A stretch of 64,000 nt of DNA, from the NCBI GenBank assembly GCA_944392545.1, contig CALXWW010000006.1, positions 1-64,000 of the forward strand, given 5' to 3'. Position 1 is the stretch's first letter, and each line of letters starts with the position of its first letter. Source of the DNA: an uncultured Clostridia bacterium. Its GTDB lineage: Bacteria; Bacillota; Clostridia; TANB77; CAG-508. The notes under the pieces were generated by a model, which ran no database searches, had not been told where the DNA came from, and saw only the letters and a program-made list of their open reading frames with translations. This document shows positions 52,885 to 62,347 of this stretch, in pieces. The position numbers and the translations under genes were made by a program.

Positions 52885-53775
52885 TTACTCCTCCTCTTTC
52901 CATTTTGGTACATATTCTTCTTCATGTTTACCTAATTCTTGTATATATCCATTTTTTAAATCTAAAGTAAATAAAAAGTTTTCTATCTCTTTATATTCCC
53001 TCTTGCTTAACTTTCTTCCTATCTCATTATCATCTTTTGCTTTATATGTTGGAAAATATTGTGCCATTACGCTCACATATATGTCTCCTAAATTTTCTTT
53101 TATCCATTTTAATATATGCTTTGTGTTTTGCAAATGATTTGGTAAAACTAAATGCCTTATTATAACTCCTTTTTGTATTATTCCTTCTTCATTAAAAGTG
53201 GCTTGTCCTACTTGCCTATACATTTCTTTTATTGCATTTGTTGCAATCTCAAAATATTTATCTACATTTGAGTACTTTTTAGATAAAATATCAGAATAAT
53301 ATTTCAAATCTGGTAAATATACATCTACATATCCTTCTAATGATTTTATCGTTTCAACTTTTTCATATCCATTTGTATTATATATTATTGGTATATTAAG
53401 TCCACCTTTTTTTGCTATTTTTATTGCTTCTATTATCTGATATGCATACATCGTTGGAGTAACTAAATTTATGTTATTAACTTTCTTTTCTTGTTGTCTT
53501 AAAAATATTTCTGCAAGTTCTTCTATAGTTATTTCTCTTCCTTTTCCAAGTTGACTTATTTCATAATTTTGACAATACATGCAGTTCATATTACAATTAG
53601 AGAAAAATATTGTTCCTGAACCATTTTTACCACTTATACATGGTTCTTCATATTCGTGTGTTGATACAAGTGCAATTTTTATTTTATCGTTACATTTGCA
53701 CCTTCCAATTTTACCATTCTCTCTATTTACTTTGCAATTATGTGGACATATTTGACATTTTTCTAGTTCTTTCAC
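52885..53775 (-). CDS. PflA-like radical SAM protein
   Basis: This is a protein of 296 residues. The start is GTG at 53775, overlapping the TGA of the upstream helicase-like gene by three bases, with AGGAGA six bases upstream. There is an N-terminal cysteine cluster (CQICPHNCKV ... GRCKC, about 7-27), then the radical SAM motif CNMNCMYC near 60-67, then IYNTNGY and VDVYLPDLKYY. The layout is that of COG1313-type activating-enzyme homologues. The substrate is unknown. It is co-transcribed with thyA and folA. Confidence 0.88.
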   Translation of the reverse strand: MKELEKCQICPHNCKVNRENGKIGRCKCNDKIKIALVSTHEYEEPCISGKNGSGTIFFSNCNMNCMYCQNYEISQLGKGREITIEELAEIFLRQQEKKVNNINLVTPTMYAYQIIEAIKIAKKGGLNIPIIYNTNGYEKVETIKSLEGYVDVYLPDLKYYSDILSKKYSNVDKYFEIATNAIKEMYRQVGQATFNEEGIIQKGVIIRHLVLPNHLQNTKHILKWIKENLGDIYVSVMAQYFPTYKAKDDNEIGRKLSKREYKEIENFLFTLDLKNGYIQELGKHEEEYVPKWKEEE

Positions 53776-55766
53776 TTCTGTTCTCCTACTCTTAGCTTCA
53801 AATATCCTAATTCATTCCAAATGTTATATGCTAAATTTAGTCTAAATAGTACCTTGGGTTTTGCCCCTGCTCTATTTTTGTCTACTACACAAGCATAGTA
53901 TCTTACATCTGGATCTTTAAATTTTTCTAATTCAAAGAATTTGGTATCTACTTCTTCTAATGAATACTCATATTTATCTAAATCATCTCTTGCTATTTGT
54001 TTTATTAAGCACAGTGTATCTAATACTTCTTTCACAGTTCTGCTTACTGCTAAATCATTTACAGTTAAGTTTATTGGAAGTGTTGTACTTTCTGTTAATT
54101 GTAAGGTTGAACATATAAACATATCAAAATTTTGTGCTAAATTAGAAAGTATTGTTGCTGTTCTTTTTATTTCTTCTCCGTTTCCAATATTCGCTGTATC
54201 GGTTTTTAATGTATCATAAAATACATATTCTATTTTTTCTTTATAGTAATAATTCATGATTACTTTTTGAAGTTCATCATTTGTATGATCTGTTATATTT
54301 ATAAAGTATATTGAATTATTAATTTGGCTATTTATCCAGTCGGTTACAGCTATTGTTTTATTAAATTCATCAGATACTTTTTTTAATCTTTCTATAAACT
54401 CTTTTCTTGTTTCATTTGGTTCTTGTATTATAAATCCGTCTTCATCTACATTTACTTTTGCTTCTTTGCTTGGTCTAAACTTAAATTCTAATAATTCTCC
54501 TTCTGTTTTAGATATTTTTTGTCCATGTAATTTTTGTATTTCTGGATTATTTAATACTGTAGTTATTAAGCAAAGTTTCATTTTTTCTTCTGACATTTCA
54601 TTTGAAATTACAAGTACTTTTTTCTTATGTACAAAAGCTGTATATGCAGAAAGATTTATTGTAAACCTACTCTTACCAGAGTTAGATGGCATTGCAAATG
54701 CCATAGTTTCTCCTTTGCGAATTCCTTTAAATACACTTGATAATATATTAAATGGAAGATCTAATCCATTTGTTAGATTATTTTCTCCTTTTTCTAGGAA
54801 TTCTGTTAAGTCTTCACTAAGTACTGCCTGTTTAAATTTTTGTGTAACACTTACTTGTACTATTGCAGCCTTTATTTCATCAGCAGACATTCTATCATAC
54901 AGTTTATAATCTATAATATTTATTATTTGTTTTTGAACATCCTCTCGTGGTTCTTCTAGGTAACTTTTTCTTAAAATACACAATTTTCTTAATTCTGTAT
55001 ATATTTTTTCTGGATTTGTATTTTCTCTTAAGATTTCACTTTTTAGCTTTTGTTTTAACATATATGTTTCATTATTATCTACTGAAAAGTTGAAGCCTTT
55101 TTTTGCTATCTCTGGAGTAAATTCTCCTCCCTCTGTAAACAAAATACTTTTATATATATTTAGTAAATTAGGATCATCAAAATAGCAGTCTTCATTTATT
55201 ATATAATATTTTGCAATTAATTTTGGGTTATTTAAAAGTAATCCTATGTATATTTTCTCTAAATCTTCATTTCTTAATTTCATAGGATAAATTGATTCTT
55301 TATTTTTTACATCTTCTTTATATATTACATCATCTTTTTCCTCATAATAATCATCAGTTTCATTTATTTTGACTGTAGTATCTACCTTTTGTTCTTTTGC
55401 TTCTTCTTCTTGATTTTCCAAATTTTCTTTATTATTTTCTTGATAATCATTGTCAATGTAATTATCATCTTCTGGCAAATTCTCCTCTGGCTCTATTTTT
55501 TCTTCTTGAACCATTTCATTTTTTTTCTTTCTTCCTCTTTTTTTCTTTTCTATATTATCACTTGTTTTTGTTTTATTAGTTTCTTCTTTGTTCTCCTTTT
55601 TATTTTCGTTATTCTGATTATTTAACTTTCTTATTCTACTTAAGGCTTCTTCTAATTTTCCATAATCAATTAGCTTTCTAATTTCATCTATCTCATCTTT
55701 GTCTTTTTCTGCTTTTTCTAAAACTTCTAATATTTTGTATAACTTTGCCACATTATCATTTGCCAT
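53772..55766 (-). CDS. DnaB-like helicase/ATPase with long acidic N-terminal linker
   Basis: The start is taken as ATG at 55766 (about 664 residues); a TTG frame extends to 55811. After a helical start comes a Lys/Glu/Asn-rich linker (about 50-160). The DnaB N-terminal-like domain is at about 165-250 (NEDLEKIYIGLLLNNPKLIAKYYI). The RecA-like core starts near 335, with the P-loop variant AMPSNSGKSRF, a Walker B-type YVFYDTLKTD and the C-terminal KNRAGAKPKVLFRL that matches the DnaB arginine-finger region. Replicative helicases unwind the fork as hexamers. The P-loop lacks the first glycine. It may be a second, phage-derived or specialised helicase, encoded with nucleotide-synthesis genes. Confidence 0.78.
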   Translation of the reverse strand: MANDNVAKLYKILEVLEKAEKDKDEIDEIRKLIDYGKLEEALSRIRKLNNQNNENKKENKEETNKTKTSDNIEKKKRGRKKKNEMVQEEKIEPEENLPEDDNYIDNDYQENNKENLENQEEEAKEQKVDTTVKINETDDYYEEKDDVIYKEDVKNKESIYPMKLRNEDLEKIYIGLLLNNPKLIAKYYIINEDCYFDDPNLLNIYKSILFTEGGEFTPEIAKKGFNFSVDNNETYMLKQKLKSEILRENTNPEKIYTELRKLCILRKSYLEEPREDVQKQIINIIDYKLYDRMSADEIKAAIVQVSVTQKFKQAVLSEDLTEFLEKGENNLTNGLDLPFNILSSVFKGIRKGETMAFAMPSNSGKSRFTINLSAYTAFVHKKKVLVISNEMSEEKMKLCLITTVLNNPEIQKLHGQKISKTEGELLEFKFRPSKEAKVNVDEDGFIIQEPNETRKEFIERLKKVSDEFNKTIAVTDWINSQINNSIYFINITDHTNDELQKVIMNYYYKEKIEYVFYDTLKTDTANIGNGEEIKRTATILSNLAQNFDMFICSTLQLTESTTLPINLTVNDLAVSRTVKEVLDTLCLIKQIARDDLDKYEYSLEEVDTKFFELEKFKDPDVRYYACVVDKNRAGAKPKVLFRLNLAYNIWNELGYLKLRVGEQK

Positions 55767-55880
55767 TTCTTTAGTTTTCCCCCTTCTAATCCAACCTACC
55801 CTTTGTCTCAAATTCTATCATAGTTTATTTTATTTTACAAGATAACAAATTACTAAATTTTCTTTATTTTTATATTTTTG

Positions 55881-55891
55881 TGTGGTATAAT
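55881..55891 (+). promoter_or_regulatory. Extended -10 promoter of the thioesterase gene
   Basis: TGTGGTATAAT forms an extended -10 element, 28 bases before the start codon at 55919. Confidence 0.55.
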
Positions 55892-55918
55892 TTATTCGTT
55901 ATTTTAAGGAGGTTAAAT

Positions 55919-56354
55919 ATGATTTCAAAAAGTAAAGTAACAGTTAGATATGCAGAAACAGATAAGATGGGAATTGTTCATCACTCAGTCTATCCAATTT
56001 GGTATGAACTTGCTAGAACAGATTTATCTAAGCAGGCTGGATTCCCATATTCAAAAATGGAGGAAGTTCGGTATTATGACTCCCTTAGTTGAACTTAATT
56101 CAAAATATTATAGTCCAGCATATTATGATGATAATCTTATCGTAACTGCAAGAGTGAATAAATTATCTCCTGCACGAGTTGTTTTTTATTACGAAGTTTT
56201 TAATGAAAACAACTTAAACAAACCTATTAACACTGGTTATACAGTTCATGCTATTGTAAATAAAGAAATGAGACCAATTAATACAAAAAAGCTTTTCCCT
56301 GAAATTTATGAAGCAATGGAAAAGATGCTAGAAGTAGATAGTAAAGAAATGTAA
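55919..56354 (+). pseudogene. YbgC-like acyl-CoA thioesterase, interrupted by a one-base frameshift
   Basis: The start is ATG at 55919 with AAGGAGG upstream. The first part reads KVTVRYAETDKMGIVHHSVYPIWYELARTDL, the hotdog-fold start with the catalytic Asp of the YbgC family. At about 56066-56072 the frame shifts: the first frame stops at 56092, and the family sequence goes on in another frame as GIMTPLVELNSKYYSPAYYDDNLIVTARVN to the end. One extra base in GAAGTTCGGTATTATG explains it. A repaired product would be about 144 residues. It precedes an acyl-ACP thioesterase gene. A sequence error or a true inactivation are both possible. Confidence 0.88.
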
Positions 56355-56412
56355 TAGCAAAATATAAATTTATATTATTTTAATAGTTTTTATTTTATCG
56401 GAGGTCTTTAAT

Positions 56413-57153
56413 ATGTCAGTTTTTGAAAATAAAACTAGAGTAGATATAAGTAAAGTAAATAGTAATGCCTTAATTACAAATAAAGGATTACTTTCGCTTT
56501 TGGAAAATACAGCTTGTATGCATTCAGATACAGCAGGTTATGGAATTCTTGATATACCTAATACTCATTTATCTTGGGTGCAGTTAAATTGGAAAGTACA
56601 AATATTTAGAAGATTAAAATATGGAGAAAATGTAACAATTAAAACATGGGCAAGAGCTTCTTCAAAGGTAAGCACTCTTCGTGATTTCGAAGTTTTTGAC
56701 GAGAATAATAATCTTACATGTATTGCTACTACTAGGTGGACTTTAGTTAATGCAGATACAGGAGGAATCACAAAAATAACTGATGGTATAATTGATAGAT
56801 ATCATCCTGAAGATAAAAGTGTTTTACCTGATTTTACATTTAAAAAATTAGAAGAGCCAACCGAATTTTCTAATGAATATGTATACACTACTCAAAGAAG
56901 AGATATAGACGTAAACAAACACATGCATAATTTAAATTATTTAGATTTAGCATATGAAGCTTTACCAGAGGAAGTATACTTAAATAGCGAATTTAATAAT
57001 ATCGAAATAATGTATAAAGCAGCTATTCTATTAGGTGACACTTCTAAATGTTTATATGCAAATAAAGATGGTAAACATATAATTGTTATAAAAAGTATGG
57101 ATGGAAAAACGTTACATTGTATAATTAATTTATGGAAAGATTTCTTTTTTTAA
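56413..57153 (+). CDS. Acyl-ACP thioesterase (FatA/FatB-like)
   Basis: This is a protein of 246 residues with two hotdog folds. The first (about 10-130) has LLENTACMHSDTAGYG and HLSWVQLNWKVQIFRR. The second (about 150-240) has QRRDIDVNKHMHNLNYLDLAYEALP, the catalytic Asn-His region of bacterial acyl-ACP thioesterases. It releases fatty acids from acyl carrier protein. ATCGGAGGTC precedes the ATG. With the previous gene it forms a thioesterase pair, suggesting fatty-acid release or remodelling. Confidence 0.9.
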   Translation: MSVFENKTRVDISKVNSNALITNKGLLSLLENTACMHSDTAGYGILDIPNTHLSWVQLNWKVQIFRRLKYGENVTIKTWARASSKVSTLRDFEVFDENNNLTCIATTRWTLVNADTGGITKITDGIIDRYHPEDKSVLPDFTFKKLEEPTEFSNEYVYTTQRRDIDVNKHMHNLNYLDLAYEALPEEVYLNSEFNNIEIMYKAAILLGDTSKCLYANKDGKHIIVIKSMDGKTLHCIINLWKDFFF

Positions 57154-57237
57154 AATTTCTTATTTTATAAATTTTATCTTAGCATTTAATGTAATCTTGC
57201 TACTCATAATTCATTTCATTCTTTCCTTTCTAACATA

Positions 57238-57278
57238 AATCCGGTTGAAAAAGAATTGTAATTTTTTCAACCAGATTT
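57238..57278. terminator. Bidirectional terminator between convergent genes
   Basis: AAATCCGGTTGAAAAA pairs, with one mismatch, with TTTTTCAACCAGATTT. It stops the thioesterase transcript on the plus strand and the sortase transcript on the minus strand. Confidence 0.85.
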
Positions 57279-57323
57279 ACCACCTTTTATTAAACTATCT
57301 ATTATATAATTTTTACAATAAAA

Positions 57324-58136
57324 TTAATCTATTTTTTTTGCATGAACCACGACTCGGTATTTATTATCATTCGCACAAGTAGAAAGAGTTAAGATTGTAT
57401 CTTTTTCTGAAACTTTTTCATTAAAGTTTTTAATACTTCTTTCTTTTACTTCTTCTATAAACTTTGAAAATTCGTTGTCATCAAATTCTGTTTGAATATA
57501 ATAATCTTCTTTTAATATTTGATAAACAGAAAATACTCTATATTTGTAATTATTATCTTCTGTGGCAAATATTATATCCATATTTGTTTCATTATTATAC
57601 CAGCTTTCATCCAGAACATTTTTTAAAGTTCCGAACATAGAACCATCACGTCTATTATGTCCAAAAACGACTATATTTTTATCAGTTCCGTCCAATTTAT
57701 TCTTATAATTTGCAAAAATCCATCCAGCTGAATTATAACTTTTGTCAAAACTATGTGTCAAATAATAAGAATTATCATCTGCTTTAACAATAGGATATTC
57801 TATTTTTGTATTATTAACTTTTATCCAAGCTACTGTGTCAGAATTTTGCTGTTTTAAAGCTTCGAAATCAATACTGTATTTATCTTTATCATTTTCTTCT
57901 TTCTCATTATCTATTGTTACATAATCTGAAATCTGTTTTGTAATTTCATTATTCGATTTATTTTCTTTATACCATTTATATATTTCAATAATAGAAAAAA
58001 TAATAATTGCTAGAAAAATAATTTGAAAAATAATAATTATTTTAAATGATAATTTTTTATTATTTTTTTTATCATGTTGCTTTTTTTCCTTTTTCTCTTT
58101 TTTTATTTCTTTATTATTTTTTGAATGTTTACCCAT
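57324..58136 (-). CDS. srtB: Class B sortase
   Basis: This is a protein of 270 residues. It has a very Lys-rich cytoplasmic start, then a membrane helix at about 30-53. The catalytic domain has the His in NIVVFGHNRRDGSMFG near 158-172, the Cys in TLSTC near 250 and the Arg in KYRVVVHAK near 259. The length and insert between helix and His fit class B. It joins surface proteins to peptidoglycan. The next gene, separated by a terminator-like hairpin, encodes a surface protein with an NPVTG sorting motif and is its likely substrate. Confidence 0.93.
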   Translation of the reverse strand: MGKHSKNNKEIKKEKKEKKQHDKKNNKKLSFKIIIIFQIIFLAIIIFSIIEIYKWYKENKSNNEITKQISDYVTIDNEKEENDKDKYSIDFEALKQQNSDTVAWIKVNNTKIEYPIVKADDNSYYLTHSFDKSYNSAGWIFANYKNKLDGTDKNIVVFGHNRRDGSMFGTLKNVLDESWYNNETNMDIIFATEDNNYKYRVFSVYQILKEDYYIQTEFDDNEFSKFIEEVKERSIKNFNEKVSEKDTILTLSTCANDNKYRVVVHAKKID

Positions 58137-58183
58137 AAATTCGTCCTGCCTTTTGCAATTTTTTTAATATATTTATATATGAT

Positions 58184-58222
58184 AAAATATGCACTTAATG
58201 TAAAGAGAAAAGTGCATATTTT
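58184..58222. terminator. Hairpin terminator between the surface-protein gene and srtB
   Basis: AAAATATGCACTT (58184-58196) pairs perfectly with AAGTGCATATTTT (58210-58222). Confidence 0.8.
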
Positions 58223-58263
58223 ATTTGTTTTTATATAATTTTTTTGTGTGTTGCATTATTATC

Positions 58264-60114
58264 TTAATTTTTATTTCTTACTCTAGTTGATATAAGCATT
58301 CCTAATGTAGCAATACTTAATAATGTAACATAAATAATAATATTATCTCCAGTAACAGGATTTTCTATATTATCTTCTTTTGCATTATCATTTAAAGTAT
58401 CAATGTATGTGATTGCATAAGTAGAATATTTGTCAGAACTAAATGTTAAAGTTCCATCTTCATTATAAATAGTTTCTAATTCTTCGGCTACACCATCGTG
58501 AACTCTAACAACTGTATATTTTCTTGTATATCCTTCTTCAACTTCTGAAATTCCTTCAGGAATAGGTACAGTTATTTGAATTGCTTTGTTTAATTGAGAA
58601 AGCTTCGTTATTTCAGTTCCTTGATCATCCTTAATAATTATATCAATATTATAATATCCTGCAATTTTTGCATTATCTTTTATAATAGATTCCACTTTTA
58701 GAGCATCTTCTGCTACTTTCTTGCTATCAACTACATCACTTGCTACATTAACAACTAATTTCTCACCATTTTTAATAGCTGTTTCAATAGCTTCTTTTTG
58801 TTCAGAAGTCAAGCCATCAATTTCTTCTCCACTTATTATTTGCTCTACTATTTCATTTACAACTTGTTCAGTATAATTATCTTCATCTGTATTTTCTTCT
58901 GCAATTATTTCATATACTACCACACTTACTTCTTTAGTCATTCCATTTGCTAGAGTTGCTGTTATTGTAGCTTTTCCAACTTGGTTAGCAGTAATTTTAT
59001 TATCTTTAACAGAAACTATTGAATCATCACTAGATGAAATTGTTAAATATTTTTCTAAATTGTTAGTAACACTTATTCCTAAATCTTTTATTGAGCCTTT
59101 AGATATAATAATTTCATTAGATTCTATAGATATTTCTCCTGTTTTTGCAACTTCATATCCTGAAGTTGTTTTATATGTAGAATATCCTGATGCAAGCTCG
59201 TCTTTTACGTCATAGTTGTATGTTCCACCTGTTATAGTTTTAGAATAATCTTTTTTATCTGTAGAATCTTGTACATTTATTAAGTTTTTAAATGTTCCAC
59301 CTGTAATTGTTAATGTTCCTGTTGTACAAGTTCTAATAATATATTTAGCATCAAAGTCTCCGCCAGATATATTTAATCTAGTTGCTTCATATCCCTCTGA
59401 ACCATTACCATAAAATAAAGAGATATCACAGAATCCTTTGTATTTACCACCAAATACTTCTACATCACCTGTAGCTTGAATTAGAGTACCATTAACACTA
59501 GTAAATTCTCCAGAATTTATAGTTGTTTTAGACCAGTCATCACTCTTAATTGTAGATGTAGTAGTATATTGTGTAAATGTTCCACCATCTATAGTTAATA
59601 TAGCTACGGGCTCACTTCCTGTTGGAACTTGAACATTTCTATCATTTGCATTACCAGTTTTTAAACCATCATACCATCCATTAGCAATAAGGCTAGCATT
59701 TCCTGTGTTGTTTGTGCCTTGAGTAAATACTCCTCCTTTTATTACCATTTCGCCTAAATTTTTAACAGTATACCATTTTGTTGAATTGTATGTACCTGAT
59801 TCTACTGTAACTGTACCTCCAAGATTCACAATAGCACCTTGAGTACTATTTACTACGCTACCTTCGCCTTTTATTATAGCTGTAGCTCCTTTTTCAATTG
59901 TAATAGCATCTCCATCTACTGTTAAGTCATAACCATTTAAATTAATTGTGACATTACTACCACTTTTTACTACTATAGCTTCTGTTGAATCTGCTTCTAA
60001 TGTGTAATCTTCAGTAACTTCTGTTTTTGCACTTACAACATTTATACAACTTATAGCAATTAAACATATTGTGGCAATCAACATTATTAATAATAATTTG
60101 TTTTTTATCTTCAT
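58264..60114 (-). CDS. Surface protein with beta-helix region and NPVTG sorting signal
   Basis: The start is ATG at 60114 (about 616 residues), as AAAGGAG lies six bases upstream. A signal peptide covers about 1-30. Residues about 45-300 show repeated short strands with Gly-Thr turns (for example VSGTYNSTKWYTVKNLG-like units), suggesting a right-handed beta-helix. About 320-405 is an Ig-like (BIG) domain (SISSSDDSIVSVKDNKITANQVGKATITATL). A helical and a beta domain follow. The end is NPVTGDNIIIYVTLLSIATL followed by MLISTRVRNKN, which is a sortase signal with hydrophobic helix and positive tail. It is likely anchored by the SrtB encoded just downstream. Confidence 0.88.
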   Translation of the reverse strand: MKIKNKLLLIMLIATICLIAISCINVVSAKTEVTEDYTLEADSTEAIVVKSGSNVTINLNGYDLTVDGDAITIEKGATAIIKGEGSVVNSTQGAIVNLGGTVTVESGTYNSTKWYTVKNLGEMVIKGGVFTQGTNNTGNASLIANGWYDGLKTGNANDRNVQVPTGSEPVAILTIDGGTFTQYTTTSTIKSDDWSKTTINSGEFTSVNGTLIQATGDVEVFGGKYKGFCDISLFYGNGSEGYEATRLNISGGDFDAKYIIRTCTTGTLTITGGTFKNLINVQDSTDKKDYSKTITGGTYNYDVKDELASGYSTYKTTSGYEVAKTGEISIESNEIIISKGSIKDLGISVTNNLEKYLTISSSDDSIVSVKDNKITANQVGKATITATLANGMTKEVSVVVYEIIAEENTDEDNYTEQVVNEIVEQIISGEEIDGLTSEQKEAIETAIKNGEKLVVNVASDVVDSKKVAEDALKVESIIKDNAKIAGYYNIDIIIKDDQGTEITKLSQLNKAIQITVPIPEGISEVEEGYTRKYTVVRVHDGVAEELETIYNEDGTLTFSSDKYSTYAITYIDTLNDNAKEDNIENPVTGDNIIIYVTLLSIATLGMLISTRVRNKN

Positions 60115-60318
60115 CATTTTCTCCTTTCTTAAATCTAGAATAATCATTTCCCCCTTCACAAAATTTTTATATAAAAACTTTTCATATGTATTATATCAAA
60201 ACACATAATAAAAATCAAGTATAGTACTTCTAATAGTTGTCTATAAAGCATTTTATTTATTATAGTTTTATTTATTAAATTTTGGTTTTTAGTAAAAATT
60301 TTGTATTTTTTTATGAGA

Positions 60319-62127
60319 TTATGAGAATATTTCCTTATTATCATTTTGATTTATTATGTTATCTCTTTGCTCTTCTCTAAATTTTTTCATAAATGGCAAA
60401 TAGTATGAATCATCATTATCTACATAATCATCTTCTGTAATTCCATAATGATTTATTAAAGTATCTTTTAAATCTTTAAAACTTGAATCTATATAACTTG
60501 CTATTTCCTCATCAAATAACATTCTAATATAATACATAGTTTCCTCATGATTGCGTAATTTATCCATACCTGCCGAATAATAATATGTAGCTTTTACTGT
60601 AATTTTTTCTACTGGATTCTCTATTAAATTATCTGATATAAAGCTTAAATCTTCTAAAATTTTACTTGCCTTATTATATTCCCTGTTCATAATGTATAAA
60701 ATTGCCAGAAAGTATTTTGCCCCTATGCCAATTTGCTCACATGGTAATATGCTTATATCCTTTAGATTTATAAACATTGACAGTTTTTCATATCCTATTT
60801 TTCTAACTATAGTATTCATTATCTCTATAACCTCTTTTAGGTTATTCATAGTAATATTTTTTAAGTCTTTAAGAAGTGCTTGCATTGTAATAAATAAATT
60901 AAAATGTGTAGCTTTTGGATCAAAAGTTTCTTCGCTCATTCCAGGTATAGCAATGCTAAAGGCCGGAAACCCTAAAATAGATACATCTCTTACAAGTATA
61001 TCTCTTCCTTCTTTTAAAATAGTTTTTACCATATTTTTTAAAATAGTTCTATTATCCAAATTTGAAACATCTGGCATTTCTGTAAACTCAAATGCTGGTT
61101 TATTTCCTATCACTTGGTGTGGCGCTGCTGTAAAATGTGTAAAAATATATTCAGTTAAGTTTCTATCTTCTGTTCCTTCTCCATCATAAAAATCAAATAT
61201 GCAATTTTCTGCGTATTCATATATGTCTTTACCTTGCGCCGCCTCTGTAAAACATCTTTCCATCGCTATTCCATAATCAGGGTGAGCACCTAACTTAAAT
61301 CCAAATCTACCAGTATTTTTTTCTAATATATATAGTCCTGCGACAGGATATTTACCTCCAAAAGAACAGTCTACTAACCTAAAATAATATTGAGCATTTT
61401 TATCTAATTTGTTGACCATTTCTTTAACTTTAGGAAACTTTTCTATATAGCTCATTGGTATTTCCGGTAACGTTATTTTTTCTTTAACCATTCTCGAACC
61501 TGCATAACGTTCTAATATTTCCGATAGTCCTTCTATCAAGGCTTCTTCTTTTGAATTACCTGCACACATACCATTTGTATCATATAGATAGCTAAATAAC
61601 CTATCTGGTATGTATTCTATATCTTTATTTTTTACACTATAATATGGCAAATATATATAATCTTCTTTTGTGACTAACTTTGAATCTTCGTTTAATATTT
61701 CTTTTATATATTTTATCTTTTCTTCCTTACTTAAATTACTTTTTCCATTTTCATTTAAAATATATTCAAAAAAGCTATTATTTCCACTCATAGCTTCTTC
61801 CACCGTAAAATGTTTTTCATCAGGTGCATTTGAAAATGGAATTTCTTTAGTTGCTTTTTCCATTCTAAATCTAAATATACCATTTTGAAATCTTTCAAAA
61901 AATTCAGCATACGCACTCGCCATAGCAAATTCTTTAGTCATTCCCTTTCCATTTTGTCCAATATCTGTTTCTTTAATAGCTATTCTTAAAGAGTATGTTC
62001 CAACACTACTTTTCTCTGACCATTTTTCTTCTACCTCAATTCCTAATTCATTTAATAAATTCTTTAACCTCTTTATAGTTTCTTCTGGTATTACCTCTTT
62101 ATACCTTCTTTCTTGCAAGTTACTCAT
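60319..62127 (-). CDS. YcaO-domain protein with C-terminal helical repeats
   Basis: The start is ATG at 62127 (about 602 residues), as AAGGGGG lies six bases upstream. The YcaO fold occupies about residues 25-385, with KGMTKEFAMASAYAEFFERFQNG near 63-85 and the likely ATP-binding region SKEEALIEGLSEILERYAGSRM near 189-210. The C-terminal part (about 430-560) looks like TPR-type helices (YFLAILYIMNREYNKASKILEDL, KATYYYSAGMDKLRNHEETMYY). YcaO enzymes activate amides, for example to make azolines or thioamides in peptides, or help RimO-type ribosome modification. No precursor peptide or partner protein is visible around it, so a non-RiPP role as for E. coli YcaO is possible. Confidence 0.88.
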   Translation of the reverse strand: MSNLQERRYKEVIPEETIKRLKNLLNELGIEVEEKWSEKSSVGTYSLRIAIKETDIGQNGKGMTKEFAMASAYAEFFERFQNGIFRFRMEKATKEIPFSNAPDEKHFTVEEAMSGNNSFFEYILNENGKSNLSKEEKIKYIKEILNEDSKLVTKEDYIYLPYYSVKNKDIEYIPDRLFSYLYDTNGMCAGNSKEEALIEGLSEILERYAGSRMVKEKITLPEIPMSYIEKFPKVKEMVNKLDKNAQYYFRLVDCSFGGKYPVAGLYILEKNTGRFGFKLGAHPDYGIAMERCFTEAAQGKDIYEYAENCIFDFYDGEGTEDRNLTEYIFTHFTAAPHQVIGNKPAFEFTEMPDVSNLDNRTILKNMVKTILKEGRDILVRDVSILGFPAFSIAIPGMSEETFDPKATHFNLFITMQALLKDLKNITMNNLKEVIEIMNTIVRKIGYEKLSMFINLKDISILPCEQIGIGAKYFLAILYIMNREYNKASKILEDLSFISDNLIENPVEKITVKATYYYSAGMDKLRNHEETMYYIRMLFDEEIASYIDSSFKDLKDTLINHYGITEDDYVDNDDSYYLPFMKKFREEQRDNIINQNDNKEIFS

Positions 62128-62287
62128 TTTATTCCCCCTTATATTATTTTCAACCTTTTTCGACAAAATTTTATCATCTTCTCGATGTTTTTATAGTTAT
62201 TTTATACAAAAGTGAATTTATCTGATATGAAATTATTATTTTTTTGTTTTGTATAGTAAATTAGGTTTTTTATACATTTCAAGTAAC

Positions 62288-62332
62288 ATAAAAAACACCT
62301 TGATTTGTTTTATTATTTAACAAATCAAAGTG
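62288..62332 (-). terminator. Terminator after trxA
   Basis: CACCTTGATTTGTT (62296-62309) pairs, with one mismatch, with AACAAATCAAAGTG (62319-62332); on the minus strand a TTTTTT run follows. Confidence 0.85.
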
Positions 62333-62347
62333 CCTCTTGATTTAAAA

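Noticed and set aside
55767..55811. TTG start for the DnaB-like protein
   Set aside because: There is no ribosome binding site before it, while GGGGG lies upstream of the ATG at 55766, though spacing is long.
60156..60344. Open frame of 62 codons between the YcaO and surface-protein genes
   Set aside because: No ribosome binding site, AT-rich composition with Lys/Ile/Asn codons only, overlaps the end of the YcaO gene; no sign of a leader-core peptide.
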